Source: Echinarachnius parma
Taxonomy: Eukaryota; Echinodermata; Echinoidea; Clypeasteroida; Echinarachniidae
Assembly: GCA_037951105.1 (NCBI GenBank)
Contig: JBAMJV010010069.1
Span: 51,112 to 115,111, forward strand
Direction of reading: 5' to 3'
DNA length: 64,000 bases
In this document: positions 22,453-35,434 of the stretch, one piece after another
Position numbering within the stretch: position 1 is the first letter of the stretch
Layout: every line of letters begins with the position of its first letter
Program-made: the position numbers and the translations under genes
The notes under the pieces: model-generated
The model's input: only the letters and a program-made list of their open reading frames with translations
Told to the model about the DNA's origin: nothing
Databases searched by the model: none

Positions 22453-23299
22453 GTACTGGAGGAGTGAAGAATATAACAACGCAAATAGTAGTACGTTGTG
22501 TGACACACTACTGAACCACACTCAACTGTGACATCCGGAAGCACTTCAATATGAAGGTCATGCCTTTCATTTCCGGCCGTGAATATTGCAATGGCATCTG
22601 TCTGTCTCTGTTTGTTCATTTTGTTTTCTTCTTTACAAAAATATTAGAGTGTAAAAATATGTTCAATGTATATATTGGATGATCTCAACGGCACTGGAGA
22701 AGAGTTAATTATAGGCTACTTTTGAGAAATTAGACATCATATTCCTACAATTTTTGTTTTCGATTTGGGCTGCATGCCAGAGAATATTCTTACATTATTG
22801 ACGGTTTCTAAAGTTAAATATTTCATGGGTAGAGAAGCCATATTTCTCAGGTATTAATTACAATTAGTTAATAATGCAAATATAACTGTTGCTCTGGGTG
22901 TTTCTATTCGTGATTTTAATGTTTTAGACTTCATATGATTTTTGTTTAGTTCTTACGTCATGCGGGTATTCAAACGTTATGTAAACCATGAATATGGCTT
23001 TTAATTCGTTGTTACTTTATTATCGAAGCAAGCGTGTAATGAAACATTATGACACTAATTATAGAACCACGGCTAATTTCAAATGTCCGAAAGGGGGCGA
23101 AAATCACCGTTACAAGTTCCAACAAAATGAATCTCAGTTCTCTTTGATGAAAAACCGAAGTGTAATGAAAAATTATGACCCTATAGATGAGACCACTAAT
23201 AATAAATTATTGCTGGTGGCATTGCGGCTTATTTCATCGCTACAAATTATCAACACCCTCGCAACAAAATAATCATGATAATAGGCCTATATAGGCTTA
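22453..23299. other. Non-coding DNA, no gene recognised
   Basis: AT-rich. A 94-codon open stretch at 22988-23272 has unremarkable composition and no splice signals that I trust. Confidence 0.45.
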
Positions 23300-23560
23300 T
23301 TGGTCTATCTTTATTCACGAAATTGCGAGTTGTTTTGGGGGAGCGTGGGTATAAAAGTGATGGTTGAGTCGGGCGGATCGGGGAGATCGAGGCAGTGGGG
23401 CGGGGGCACAAGATCGTGGCGTGTGCGTTGTCATGTCCGCGGCGGGGTTATGACGGTACACCAACTATTTCATCATCGTCCACCCGACGCGGCGGGCACG
23501 TTTGTAAGTCGCCGACCGGAGCGCCGTGCGACCGCTCCAATCAGAGCTGTAATTAATCTT
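23300..23560 (+). promoter_or_regulatory. GC/CpG-rich promoter-like patch
   Basis: This island is clearly GC-richer than its flanks, with many CpGs (GCGGCGGGCACG, GGCGGATCGG). It contains CTCCAATCAGAG, a CCAAT word, at about 23536. Within it an ATG at 23450 opens 18 codons (MTVHQLFHHRPPDAAGTF) ending at GTAAGT (23504), a consensus donor. That combination could be a first coding exon on the plus strand, but nothing identifies the protein. Confidence 0.35.
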
Positions 23561-23576
23561 CCACAGGGTCACACGC

Positions 23577-24070
23577 ATGACTCATCCGTCCGATTCATGT
23601 TCATGTTTATCACTTTTTTTATATTCCTTATTATTTTTACATCTTCTTCACCTTTCCTTATTTTTCTCTTCCTTTTTATTCTATGATCGCCATTTTATTT
23701 ACCCTCGATTTACCCGTCTGTTTCCATCTCTCGCTGTTCATGTTTACAAAAAAAAATCGTTTGCTTCATCATCACCATCCTTTTAGTGTCTTCTTCTTCT
23801 TCTTCTTCTTTTGCTGCTTCTTCTTCTTCTTCCCCCTCTTCACTTTCTTCTCCTCCATCCCAACATCTGCCATTTGCCAGTCGATTTCCGTGCATCTTTT
23901 GTTTGTTCTTCTTCTTAACCGATTTGTTACGCAAAATGCTCTACATTTGCTTTGCTACAAATCTTATGTATTTTGTTATGAAATGTTTTCTGTAAATAAG
24001 GGTTAACTTTAAAAACGAAAAATATCCTCTCCTCCTCCTCCCCGCCCTCCTCTTCCTCCTTCTCCATCTC
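23577..24070. repeat. CT/TTC-rich low-complexity tract
   Basis: Pyrimidine-rich on the plus strand, with CTTCTTCTTCTTCTTC runs at 23790-23840 and CTCCTCCTCC at 24028. The S/F-rich and E/K-rich open frames here are artefacts. Confidence 0.75.
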
Positions 24071-26366
24071 ACATCCATCATGTTTCCTTCTCCTTCTTTA
24101 ATCCGTCGATTTTTCCATGCACCTTGGCTGATTTATCAGATGTATGTTGTATAGTAATGTTCCTTGGGTCTTGGGGTATTTTGATCGAGTTACCACCGGG
24201 ATGACCATGCACAGCTATCGGTAGCAATTAGGGATCTTGGAGTAATCAATGGACTTGTCTTTTCCTGAAGAAAAAAAACCCCAGTTATTTTACTCGCAGG
24301 TTATCAACCTTAATTGACCTCTTTTTCACGAAAAGTTCACACACAATAGATAATTATATAAAAGAATAGCTCTTCAAGTGATATTCATGCATTTTAAACC
24401 ATATTGATAATTATTCATTTGGAAAGATGCATGTTTAATTAAAGAAATCATCTGCTTGTAATGATTCAGGTATATCTGAACGAATGAATTTCGTATCATC
24501 TCATTCAAGCGATTAAGAGAAACATGATAACGTGCCACGTTAATGGTTATTTTTTTAGAGAATGATATCGCTTACACTGATCTCGGAGGAGAATTGATGT
24601 GGTGAAAACGCGACGAGTGGCATGGTGGCTTGATGGTTTTGCTGCCCGTGAGCTTCGGCTGACAAGTAATGGAGTTCATATGTCGTCCTCCCCTCGTTAA
24701 ACGTAACCTATATACAGGAGCACTTTCAAACTGCAGCAACGAATATCGAGTCATAATGATGTCTCCAATTACTTTATAACCGTCAAATTCAAATAAAAAA
24801 CACACTTTTAAAAATATGCCTACTATTGAAAACTATCTTTCTAAGAATATGTCACTAAGTACCATTTATTCGATAAATTATGACGAATAACAAAATTTCA
24901 AAAGAGTAAATATTCATTTGTATATTGACGCATACAAATACACGACTTGTAAAATAAACTTGAAAAGGTCCATGGTATTGATGAAAATAGTAATACTTAC
25001 GACCGATTGATTTATACATATTATTAAAAGGTAATCGTTATCGATAATGAAATTAATATCTTGATTGAAGAAAAATTATCGTTAATCTGTAAAAAAAAAA
25101 GAAACAACAACAACAACAAACAAACAGATTTACGATATATTTTTAAAGTAAAGATAGAAGGTCTACTTTATTAACCTATCATATAAATACAAGTGAAAAC
25201 TCTCATTTAGGCATGTTAGGGGAAAATTGGGATCATAATTTATTAATAATTATGTGAAGAACATGGGGATACCGTATTTTATCGATACAAATTATATAGC
25301 ACATTATAAATATTGATTTGTTCAATAAATTCGTTAAAAATTAATGTACATGACTCGTTTCGAGTGTTGTCACGTATGGAAAAAGTTCTTGTCGATGGTG
25401 TGTATGAACAGATTATGATTGCAACTTATAAGTAACTATGCTGGTTTTCAATGTAATTTAAATGCGATTTTGTTTATTCTGTATTTCATTTAAAGTGTTT
25501 TATTAGACATATTTAGTTGGTTAAGAAAATATCTAACCTGTCAAAATCGATTTGAAAGAGATGCGTGAAATATTGCAGTTGCAACAATCGCATCTACTTA
25601 TATCATTAATCGATGTACATTGTTTGCAAATTGTGTGCAACATATCTCGCTAACTCGTCAACTGCCACAACTTACACGCGTGCATACTAATATTATAGTT
25701 TTTTCTCAAGTACGATGTAGTAAAGTGATTAATGAAAGTCAGTGCATTGGATCGTCAAACAGTAGCAACCAGAGTCATCGAGGAAACTTAGGAGAGAGAG
25801 AAAAAAAACTCCAACAATAACTTCATTGTCAAGTTGAAATCAGCAAGAGCTGAAACTTGGGGGCAGATGCTTTTACCATCCCCCCTCGCCTGACCTCCCG
25901 GGGCCGGGTCGGCCGGGGTGAGGGGGTGTTGACGAGTATAGCAGAAGCCCGGAGCAACGCCGAACAGAAAGATCCCGACAAATAACAAATAACAAACCAA
26001 AAGATCTCGAATGATTGATCAAAATTGGCAAATATTCATCGACGACTCGGATCTAGAACGGCAATGAAGTTATTATAGGGAGTTGTTTCGTCATTCGCAA
26101 TGTCTAGTTATACCATGAACATAGACCTACGCTTATACTCATGGTATGAAACTGAATTGGGTAGATATACACACACGCAGTCAGATACATGCCTGTATAA
26201 ATTATGTTGTGAGAACGGAACTTGTTCAAGTTGTTTGTATTATATTAACAATTATAACACAATGATATTGTTATGTTTTCATCTACAACAGTTTCAAACC
26301 ATGACATGTGTAATTATACGAGCTCTCAACCATTATGATTATTGATTTAACACGGTGAACTTTTTG
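24071..26366. other. Non-coding DNA, no gene recognised
   Basis: Mostly AT-rich. A GC-rich patch at 25855-25985 (CCTCCCGGGGCCGGGTCGG) lacks a clean exon. CAACAACAACAA at 25106 is a short microsatellite. Confidence 0.45.
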
Positions 26367-27231
26367 TTAAAGGGGTAGTACAGGGGGGTGTTTCACAAAG
26401 ATCCTAAGTTGATCTTCGCACTAAGATGGTCTTAAATATTATGGAAAGCCATTAGTGTCTTGAAACAGTTTTATCAAAGTTATGTTGAAATGCATAAAAT
26501 GTTGATTCAAATCATATATTTTTTCTAATTATCAAAGAGATTCATAATCTTCACATAAAATTCATGAAATCTCTTTGATAATTAGAAAATATATATGATT
26601 TGAATCAACATTTTATGCATTTCAACATAACTTTTACAACAATGTTTCAAGACACTAATGGCTTTCCATAATATTTAAGACCATCTTAGTGCTAAGATCA
26701 ACTTAGGATCTTTGTGAAACACCCCCCAGTTTTGGTAAGGCTGAGCTTTAGTAACCAAAACCTGCACAATAATACTACAAACTAATATGTATAACTCCAC
26801 CATGCTCGAAAGGTATAGAAAATTACAAACGACTAAGTAAAAAGCCTCTTATCATTAAAAAAAGAGCCATTAAAACACAAGAGGGCGCTCTCTAAAAAAG
26901 CATTGTTTTCAACCATTTTAAATACAAAATTATGCATGTGATGTTTGTTGAAATAATGATTAAATAGAGAGATCATCAACAACTATTTTAAAACCTCTCT
27001 TGAAAATTTTTGAAAAAGTGTAAGCATTTAAAAAAAAAAATTTAAATCATCGAATATATCTGGGCCCCATATTTATTACGATCGGATATATTGATTGATA
27101 TTTCAGCCGATTCTGAACCGATTTTGAACAAATAAAGTTTATTCTGCCATTAAAATTGTATGCTCTTACACATTTTACAAAAAATTATTTCGTGCAGCGC
27201 TCTCTATACCGAAACTGAACTACCCCTTTAA
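26367..27231. mobile_element. TTAA-flanked ITR element, TTAAAGGGGTAG family, with nested insertion
   Basis: The ends are TTAAAGGGGTAG and CTACCCCTTTAA, perfect inverse. The body shares TAGTAACCAAAACCTGCAC, an ACGACTAAGTAAAA phrase and CCGATTTTGAACAAATAAAG-like text with 30011-30567, and its right part with 13369-13575. It is 865 bp because a 343-bp foldback element sits inside, so the empty form would be about 520 bp. No transposase. TTAA at both ends is compatible with piggyBac-type target use, but TTAA may be part of the termini. Confidence 0.85.
26384..26726. mobile_element. Foldback element nested in another element, GTGTTTCACAAAG family, copy 2
   Basis: Ends GGGGGTGTTTCACAAAGATC and its inverse, with CAG on both sides (26381-26383, 26727-26729) as a likely 3-bp target duplication. 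Almost the whole 343 bp is palindromic: TTATGTTGAAATGCATAAAA on the left matches TTTTATGCATTTCAACATAA on the right, and the centre is ATGAAATCTCTTTGATAATT-type sequence. It would fold into one long hairpin. Copy 1 is at 10316-10607. Confidence 0.9.
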
Positions 27232-30010
27232 ATATGTCTCTTATAATTATATAATATCTTCTTAAGTTCAATGGATTATCTTATCTTATCCTTTCTAAAA
27301 AAAAATGTTGGCATCTTTAACATGGTAAATAGGTGTTTTTTTTCAAACTGAAATACGCAATATCGTGAAGAATTATAATACAAAAATAATATAATCAATA
27401 AATAATGTTGGTAGTCATGATAGAAAAGTATAACTAAATGTGATGGTGAGTTTTAAAGTAAATGTAACACTATCATGTTTAACATCTTTTTAATATGTCA
27501 TTTTTTATTTTTTATATCATCATCATCTTATCATGATTATCGGTATCATCGTCAACTGTACAGGACCGTTTTACCTTTGATATGTATTAACCTTACAACA
27601 TTACAGAGAAAGCAATGGCACATCAGAATAAGAAAAGAAAACAATTATAATCGAAGAAGCGTCCTTCAAATGAAGGTCATAATATAATATAATACAATGG
27701 AAACATAATAATGAATTTAATTAATTCTGGAATTGCCAATAACGACAAACCGTTGTAGTAGTGTTTAATGGGTCAAATTTAGGTGTATAAGCTAAATCTT
27801 AAAATCGCGGTAAGAAAGTATAATATAATAATATAATTGTACTATGATGTCTTGCTATTTTCAACCACAATATATACATTGAAATGGAAAATATTAATGT
27901 TATTATAGTTTCCCATCGATACCAAAATACAAATTCTTATCAGCATTAAATAGCCATGTAAATGCAATAAAAACATTGTTCAAATATAATACAGAATTTT
28001 AAGATGATGATTATGTGTGTAATTATAAGAAAATGTAAATAGACTTTAAAACTCACCGATTTATGTTAGTGTAAAGATGTCAATTCGCTTGGAAGATACA
28101 CAGTCCTTGTCAATCCACGTCAAAACATATACAACCGTTGATGACGATTTCGCAATTTTGCAGACCGGATATGAGCTAAATTTCAACGTTATCATTTACT
28201 CTGTTTAATTCGGTATATACACTGACGGGTGTATATAGATGCGACTTAATATCCTTCTATGGAGCAGTTTATAGTTGAGTTTAAGTTATACAAAACAAGC
28301 GTAGAAAATGAGTTGGGTGTTTCGATGATTTTTTTCAAAATGGCGTCGGCGTATCCATGTTAGTTATGAGCGATGGAAATTACTTTCTCAGCGGGGTTGA
28401 TTGTGACGCTTGTCAACAACCAAACGTCTTCTTCTGTATATAATAATACTTCATGCCAACTCGTGCAAGAAATATACACCGTTGCTCGTTTTCGGAAGAA
28501 AGAAAAAAGGTCAAAATGATCCTAGATAGATTTGTACTTAAATTCTTTAGATTTACGATGATCATGAAATGAGATACCGTAGGCCTATATATGTACAGAT
28601 ATACTATAACACGTTGACATGACATTGAAACTGCCTGCAAACTTTAGTATATGTTTTTCACATGCATGCAGTGTATATACAAAAACCGCCCCAATGCCGA
28701 GATACATCATTGAGATAATGGTGATGATATGTGCAGATTTGATTATGTTTTTCTTCTTATATGTCATGGTCTTCTGTTAAAATGATACCGACCATCTACT
28801 AAATATCGATGCTAAAAGTCCATGTCAACATCGTTATGATCCTGACGCATTAACATTGGCAAAGCGAATAATTTTCATATCTACTTTCACACACAACAGA
28901 TTATGAGGGACGTTATTATCCAGTAATTATTTATACCGACGTCTTGCAAAAGAGAATTATAAGGTTAAAGGCGATTTGATTGAGATTTGTAAAACGTCTC
29001 ATTGAAATAAACGAGTTATAGTTTGCAATAGATTTGTTTTTAATTTTAAGAGTAAACATGTCTAAAATTATGTACACTGCGAATAGTGAACTATGATAAT
29101 AACACAAGAAGGAACTTAAAATGTTCAATGAACGCTCTTGTATAATTATGGTGAACAATATTCAAACCGACATTCAAGTTAAAGTTTATTCAACTACCAT
29201 GATTAAACCACGTGACCTTACTAGAGTGGGTATTAGTCTGTAGACTTTACAAATATTGATCGGCGATCGGATTTCAACATTTCTTACTACAAACATACCC
29301 GCTCATTTGTTAATACTTTTCATAATTTTGTTAAAACTGCCCGTATCTACATAACTTCTAAGAAACCTACATAATGTACAAGACTATGGAAATATGGAAA
29401 TCTTGAAGAAAAAAATAACTATCGTTCCCCTTATTATACTTTCGGACAAATTTGCTTTACAATTTACTTTCTCTTACATTCGGAATGGGATACTTTGAAT
29501 CGTTTGCTATTATGAACCCGCGTTTGTATGCATTTATTGCGCATTGCTTTGTACTTATACGTGGTTTTGTATTTGTTATTGCTATTTTATGGTCGTTGTA
29601 CTTCTAAATTAATTTAGAAGGATGAAAAATATCACAACTTAATATTTTTGAGTTCTCTCAAATTCGGAATTTGATTGCTTGAATCATTTTCTACCAGCTT
29701 ATATATTTACATTTACTCATACGAAACTTAAAATCATAGTTTTGCAAGCATAAATAATTGTGTAAATCTTAAGACATTGTAAACTTTCTCTGACCAACAT
29801 TCTTAACGATAATTATTCATAATTTTGAAAGTAAGTTGTATACTTACTACCAAATTTTTCCTCTACATTACGGATCGGTTTACTTTGTTATTTTGCGACA
29901 CTGACTTTATTACTTCAAATATATTTGTATATCAATGATATGATAATTAAATTACAAGTAAGTACTTAGGGCTTATACGTGAAATTACCTGCATGTATAT
30001 CTTTCAGAAT
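27232..30010. other. Long AT-rich stretch, no gene recognised
   Basis: I see no transposon ends or strong exon. A 43-codon open stretch from an ATG at 28093 (start MSIRLEDTQSL) has plausible composition but no supporting signals. CAAAATGGCGTCGGCG at 28336 resembles a start context but stops after six codons. Confidence 0.45.
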
Positions 30011-30567
30011 TTAAAGGGATAGTTGAGTATTGGTCTAACTTAACTTTAGTAACCAAAACCTGCACCATTACGGTACAAAGTAATAGTTATAACTTCACCA
30101 TGCTCGAAAAGTATACACAAATACAAACGACTAAGTAAAACCCCTGTTATCATTCAAAAAGAGCCGTTACAACTCAAGAGGGCGCTATTTAAAAAAAATC
30201 ATTGGTTTTAGCCTTTTTTCATAGAAAAGTGTGCATTTAATGTTTGTTAAAATAATGATTTAATAGACATATCATCAACGACTTTTTAAAAACCTATTCA
30301 CATTTTTTTTCAAAGCTGTCTTCGAGCATTTAAATTTGTTTTTCTAAAAAGTCTAAATATCGCCCGGTGATATCCGGTGTGAACTATTTTGAATAAAAAT
30401 ATATTTATGGATATTTCAGCCGTTTCTGAACCGATTTTGATCAAATAAAGTTTATTCTGTCATTAAAATTGTATATTCTTTCGAATTTGACAGTCAGTTT
30501 TTCATTATCTCACAACAAAATATCGGGGGGCACTTCGGGAAATACCAATACTCAACACTACCTTTAA
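30011..30567. mobile_element. TTAA-flanked ITR element, copy 2 of the 26-kb family
   Basis: TTAAAGGGATAGTTGAGTAT at the left and ATACTCAACACTACCTTTAA at the right are near-perfect inverted ends. Internal phrases TAGTAACCAAAACCTGCAC and TTCACCATGCTCGAAAAGTA match 26367-27231. About 557 bp, non-coding, and not interrupted by the foldback seen in the other copy. Confidence 0.85.
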
Positions 30568-30689
30568 AGCGGCATTATAATATACTTGCACCAGCGAGTT
30601 AAAAACTTTGAACTTGAAGAAAGTTTATTATCATTCCCTGACCGATCGGACGTTCACAATTTGCGTCATTTTAAACCCGCTTATTTCAG

Positions 30690-31130
30690 TTTCGTACACA
30701 CTGTTCTGTTCGTTATCATGGGCTTTTCGCAAGCGCAACGCGGCCGTACAAACTACGTGTCGTGTGCAAAAATCACCAATTTCCTGTAGTATCAGCGATC
30801 CCTCCGTTCCTGAACTGTTATCACCGACCGTCTTTGGTCAATTGTGCGGCCGCGCTGAGAGACCGCTCGATCCGGCAAACAGCCAATCAGCAGCGCTCGC
30901 TGCTCGTAGCGAGGTCAAACGTCGCTCGCAACCGTACGTGTGTGGAGTGTAGTGTGTAGTGTGAATGTGTAGTGTGCTGCCCAGCTGTTCAACCATCCGA
31001 GTCTACGGCCGCGTTGATCAAATAAGCGAAGCGGCTTGTAAAGCAGAATTGTTTTAGCGCGGCCGACGTACCAATAGATCGTTCCTGCGTCGGTGAGAGC
31101 TGCCGCGTAGCACAGCGAAAAACCTATATC
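30690..31130 (+). promoter_or_regulatory. CpG-rich promoter-like patch with CCAAT box
   Basis: A GC-rich, CpG-dense island in AT-rich surroundings. It has CAGCCAATCAGCAGCGC (a good CCAAT box) at about 30879, AACGCGGCCG and GCGCGGCCGACG words, GTGTGTAGTGTGAATGTGTA repeats at 30940-30980, and a donor-like GCGTCG/GTGAGA at 31092. It could be a promoter plus untranslated first exon. I cannot name a gene. Confidence 0.4.
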
Positions 31131-31313
31131 TTACCAGCATAACCTGTAAATTCTCTGTAAGAATCCCCAACCAACTTGAGTTTAAATAGCATGATCATGA
31201 TGATTATTAATTATCGTTATTATAACCTTAATTATAATTGTTGTTATTATTTATTTTGTATAATTATTGCTATCATATTATCAACAATATCATTATTATC
31301 ATTATTATTATTA

Positions 31314-31620
<307 letters not shown>

Positions 31621-31630
31621 TATTATCGTC

Positions 31631-31690
31631 AGCATTGCCATTATTTTTCGAAATCAGACTCTGATTTATTCGTATAATAATGGCAATGCT
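31631..31690. repeat. 15-bp inverted repeat (hairpin)
   Basis: AGCATTGCCATTATT at 31631-31645 is exactly inverted as AATAATGGCAATGCT at 31676-31690, leaving a 30-nt loop. It directly follows the AGT tract and may mark the end of a short element. Confidence 0.7.
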
Positions 31691-31859
31691 AAACCATGAT
31701 GATAATGAGGCTCTTCTCATGTTAGTCAGGTAATAATAAATACTTGGATGACATCACCCTCATCATGGAAGTTCATAAAATAATAAGCTCCTCTCGTTCA
31801 ATACTCATTAGACACTGCATTGTATAGTATGGCGTGAAAATGCTAATCACCACCGACGT

Positions 31860-32660
31860 CGCAGTAACATAATTAAGGCAATGATGATTATAACATGGAC
31901 ATTATTTCATTCATGACTTTCATTATCTAAAGAAGATAAAAAGCTCGTGCATGCAAGATCTTTTTTTAAATTATAAACAGGGAAAATACCCCCCCCCCCC
32001 CCCCCCCCCCGTCTCGTGGTCATTCTTCCCCCACGTGGGACGACATTAAACTAAAAAATATAGATAACTGCATGGCCCGAATTTTCATAGAAGGGTTATA
32101 TTTAACCGTATACTAGTAGTTTATTTTAGTCCATTGATTGAGTTTCACTCAGGTTGCGCTATGAGCACTTTTTAGTTAAATGGCATAAACATGATAACAA
32201 AGTCGTGCTCATCATCATTACGATAAATGATGTGTTCATGTTCAAGAACAATTCAGTATCATCATAGTGTTTGGGTTACGAACAAATAATGTTAATCACG
32301 CACCGGCAACGCGTTAAGCTAGAAGTGATGATTATAACATGAACATACTCGATTCATTCATGAGTTTTCATCTAAAGAAGATAGCTGGTGGCATCATCTC
32401 ATCCCTACATTCTCATCATAATCATGTTCTTGTCACATTAGTTTGGTGCTAAGTATTTCAAACCTTGTTGGCCTATACGTATTCATGTTTATATAAAAAC
32501 GGTGCAACAATTATGAATTACAATACAAGGAAATATTACACTTAACAATTATTACAATATAGCATTAAGTAAAGGGGTTATAATTATGTAAATCATTGAA
32601 TCCTTGGCGAAATTCATCAAAATAATGATAGCTGGTGGCATCATCCAGCCATTTTTGCTG
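31860..32660. repeat. Diverged direct duplication, offset about 447 bp
   Basis: ATGATGATTATAACATGGAC, a TTCATTCATGA phrase and TCTAAAGAAGATA at 31878-31940 recur at 32325-32383. GATAGCTGGTGGCATCAT also appears at 32379 and 32626. A C run lies at 31989-32010. Confidence 0.65.
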
Positions 32661-33934
32661 AACTTGTGAATGTACACTTGTGAATAGTTGCAACCAAGGA
32701 TTGAGCGACTATAGTAAATTGTTTTAGTGTAAATATTGCAACTCAAGTCATAACAACCCCCAACAAAATGTTACACTTTCAGCAGCTATCTTTAGCTTCA
32801 ATTATAATAATTAATCCAGTATGTACAATACATTTTGAATTATTTACAATCAAACGTAAAAGGAGTTTTATTTTAGACCCAGTATTTAATAATATTCAGA
32901 CAAAAGTTAAAACAAAAAATTTAATATCACTAATGTATACGTTCAGAGTAGGAAACGTATTACTGAAGTAGAAAGTAAAACATGTGAGTTGGAGTTGTTA
33001 TGCATAGTACGGGAGCAAGGAACAAAATCCTTGGTGAGAAGACCAATATAAATGGTGAGAGCGAGCTAAATGGCGTCCCTACACCAGTCCTATAGCCAAC
33101 ACCGTACCGCATCGCCACGCGTCTGTTTTTCTCATCTTCACTTACCCCGCTAGATCCCGTGGGGTCAACTCGCCTACCCTTCTGATTACCCACCCTAGAT
33201 CCCAGGGGCGGAGCCATGCATGGTTATCCCACAATAGGGAAGGGAGGGGACGCTAGGGTTTCAGCACGCCGCTGAGATTGGGCCTAAATTCACCGCCCGT
33301 TCACCCCTCTCCGCCGGGCTGGGTATTGTTGGCTATACGGTCGATAAGCCCGCATGACGTGCGTATACGCGCGCTTGTATAGCTTTTGCATGCAGCGTAT
33401 TTGGTTAAATTGATCTTATGGTAATAAGACTTTTTTATTTGGAACATTTTTTTTATTGCTCAAATAGTCTATTTCAAAGCAGTTTTTGTCAAAATATTTA
33501 CATTAACATATAAGTTGTGTATACTCTGTCACATATGGACGATAAAAGTGTATATCTCTTGTTTGTGTGTGGGCATGGTGGGGCGTTTCCCAATATTGTT
33601 ATTTGGCTTTCAGAAGAGCAGCCTGGTTCATCAATAAAACGTGCAATCTGTGTTAGGAGCGACGGGGGTGGGGGCCAACAATGCTATGTTATTATATTTA
33701 AATATAATTTATTTGTTTATTTATGTATTCTTTTTTTTTTGGGGGGGGGGGGGGGGGGGACGACCAATAATGCATACAGAAGAAGAGTAATTCCCCCCTT
33801 CCCTTTGCATCGTTTTAGCTACGCCATTGTCCGATCCACCAATCACACGAAGACTCCACAAAAGCACGCCGACCGCCATGAAGCTGTGAAATTTCATAAC
33901 ACCGAGGGTCACAGTGCGGCTACAACATCCAAAG
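32661..33934. other. Non-coding DNA, no gene recognised
   Basis: A GC-richer patch at 33050-33340 contains CAGGGGCGGAGCC, which looks like one end of a hAT-type element, but I found no partner end. A T/G run lies at 33730-33760. Confidence 0.4.
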
Positions 33935-34080
33935 AGAGGTGGGTGGGTGGGTTGGTGGATGGAGGGATGGATGGATAGATGGGTGGATGGAGGGAGGGAG
34001 GGAGGGAGGGGGAGGGAGGGATGAATGGATGGATGGATGGATATATATAGATATATAGATAGATAGATAGATAAAAAGAT
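33935..34080. repeat. GGGA/GGAT/GATA tetranucleotide tract
   Basis: Successive blocks of GGTGG, GGAT, GGGA and GATA repeats. The long minus-strand frame spanning 33.7-34.5 kb is a translation of this and the next microsatellite. Confidence 0.9.
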
Positions 34081-34175
34081 AGAAAGACATATAAACATGT
34101 ATACAGATCGGTAGATGGATAAATAAATAGATATCGAAATTGTATTATTACATACACAACACACTGTTAAGAATA

Positions 34176-34485
34176 TAAGTAATATAATGATGACGACGAA
34201 GACGATGGTGATGATGATGACGACGATGTCGAAGAAAATGATAAAGCTGATGCTGATGATGATGAAGACGTTGATAACGATGGTGACGGTGGTGACGATG
34301 ATGAGGATGAGTAGGATGATGAGGATGATGAGGATGATGAGGATGATGAGGATGATGAGGATGATGAGGATGATGAGGATGATGACAATGATGACGATGA
34401 TGACGATGATGACGATGATGATGATGATGACAATGATGATGATGATGTTGATGATGATGATGGTGATGAAGATGATCGATGATCG
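34176..34485. repeat. (GATGATGAG)n / (GATGATGAC)n tract
   Basis: A trinucleotide-based repeat with a 9-bp higher-order unit (GATGATGAG) at 34310-34380, passing into GATGATGAC units. Frames are D/E, M or S runs. Confidence 0.9.
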
Positions 34486-34728
34486 ATTAGATAATAATAA
34501 TTGTACCAGATAATACATTATAGAGATATATCACATACTTTTTTCACAATGCATGCACTAGTACAAAAACAACAATAACAAAATTAATTCCCAACTACAT
34601 ATAAAAAACAACAGGAAACATCGTCAGTTTAAAAACAAACAAAAAAACGCTGTCGAAATTGTTATAAATTATTAGAGGAAAGCATTGATAAAATGATATT
34701 GCATGACGAGGCAGACACTAAAAAATGT

Positions 34729-34786
34729 GCCCGGGAATCGAACCCGGGTCGCAAGAATGGGAATCTTGCATGATACCACTACACCC
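34729..34786 (-). pseudogene. tRNA-Gly(CCC) pseudogene, both acceptor strands lost
   Basis: It retains the D-loop side, anticodon arm and T arm (GGTTCGATTCCCGGG) but the first nine bases of the tRNA are replaced by unrelated sequence (TTTTTTGG), and the 3' side reads GGGCACATTTTT instead of GGGCAGTGCA. No acceptor stem can form. Confidence 0.9.
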
Positions 34787-34924
34787 AAAAAACATCGGTA
34801 GTTTAAAAAAGAAACAATACGCTGGAGAAGTAAAGAGGACAGAAATAAACATTGCTCTAAAGATAGAATATAATGGTCGGATGAAATAATATTGTTTAAG
34901 AGGCGGTGCAATTAAAAAATGAAC

Positions 34925-34995
34925 TGCACTGCCCGGGAATCGAACCCGGGTCGCAAGAATGGGAATCTTGCATGATACCACTACACCAGCAGTGC
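34925..34995 (-). tRNA. tRNA-Gly-CCC: tRNA-Gly, anticodon CCC
   Basis: Seventy-one bases fold as a complete cloverleaf: acceptor GCACTGC/GCAGTGC, D arm with GTGTAGTGGTATCAT, anticodon stem CAAGA/TCTTG around TTCCCAT (CCC anticodon, U33 present), T arm CCGGG-TTCGATT-CCCGG, discriminator A. A and B box promoters are intact, CCA is not encoded, and a T6 terminator follows. It forms a divergent pair with the copy at 35591. Confidence 0.97.
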
Positions 34996-35434
34996 GGACG
35001 GGATGCGTTTATCCTTCACGTGGAAAACCTTTGACAATACATGTAAATCCAAATTTTCATAATGAAACAAATTCAACAAAGTATCAAGTGAAAACTTTCA
35101 CAATGTGCCCACAGTTTCAAAAGGAAATTCAACGCAAAACAAAACTGCTGTGCCGAGAATGACCCCAAACAATCAATAGTCTGGGATGGCGAAAAGCATT
35201 CACACTGTACATGCAAGCATGAAGGGGAAACATTGCAGATCAGCATTCCCCACTTTTGAATATAAAAGTCATTTTTGCAAAGGGTGGAACATGTAAGATG
35301 AGTGTGTGTTCCACTATTTTTAAAGACTATATTTGAGTAATTTTGCATTTTCTCTTGGAATGTCTGTTGATGGCTCATCGCCGATGGCGATTGATTGTGG
35401 TTGATTGTGAAATACTGAAATTAAAATATTAAAG

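Noticed and set aside
28093-28224. 43-codon ORF starting MSIRLEDTQSL as a small gene
   Set aside because: Plausible composition, but no promoter, splice or similarity evidence. An open run of this length is expected by chance.
33180-33840. hAT-like element between CAGGGGCGGAGCC (33207) and AGCTACGCCATTG (33817)
   Set aside because: The two ends are not inverse matches of each other, and no target duplication is present.
33721-34518. 265-codon minus-strand frame and overlapping plus-strand M/T-rich frame
   Set aside because: They cover tetranucleotide and GAT microsatellites and have no non-repeat domain.
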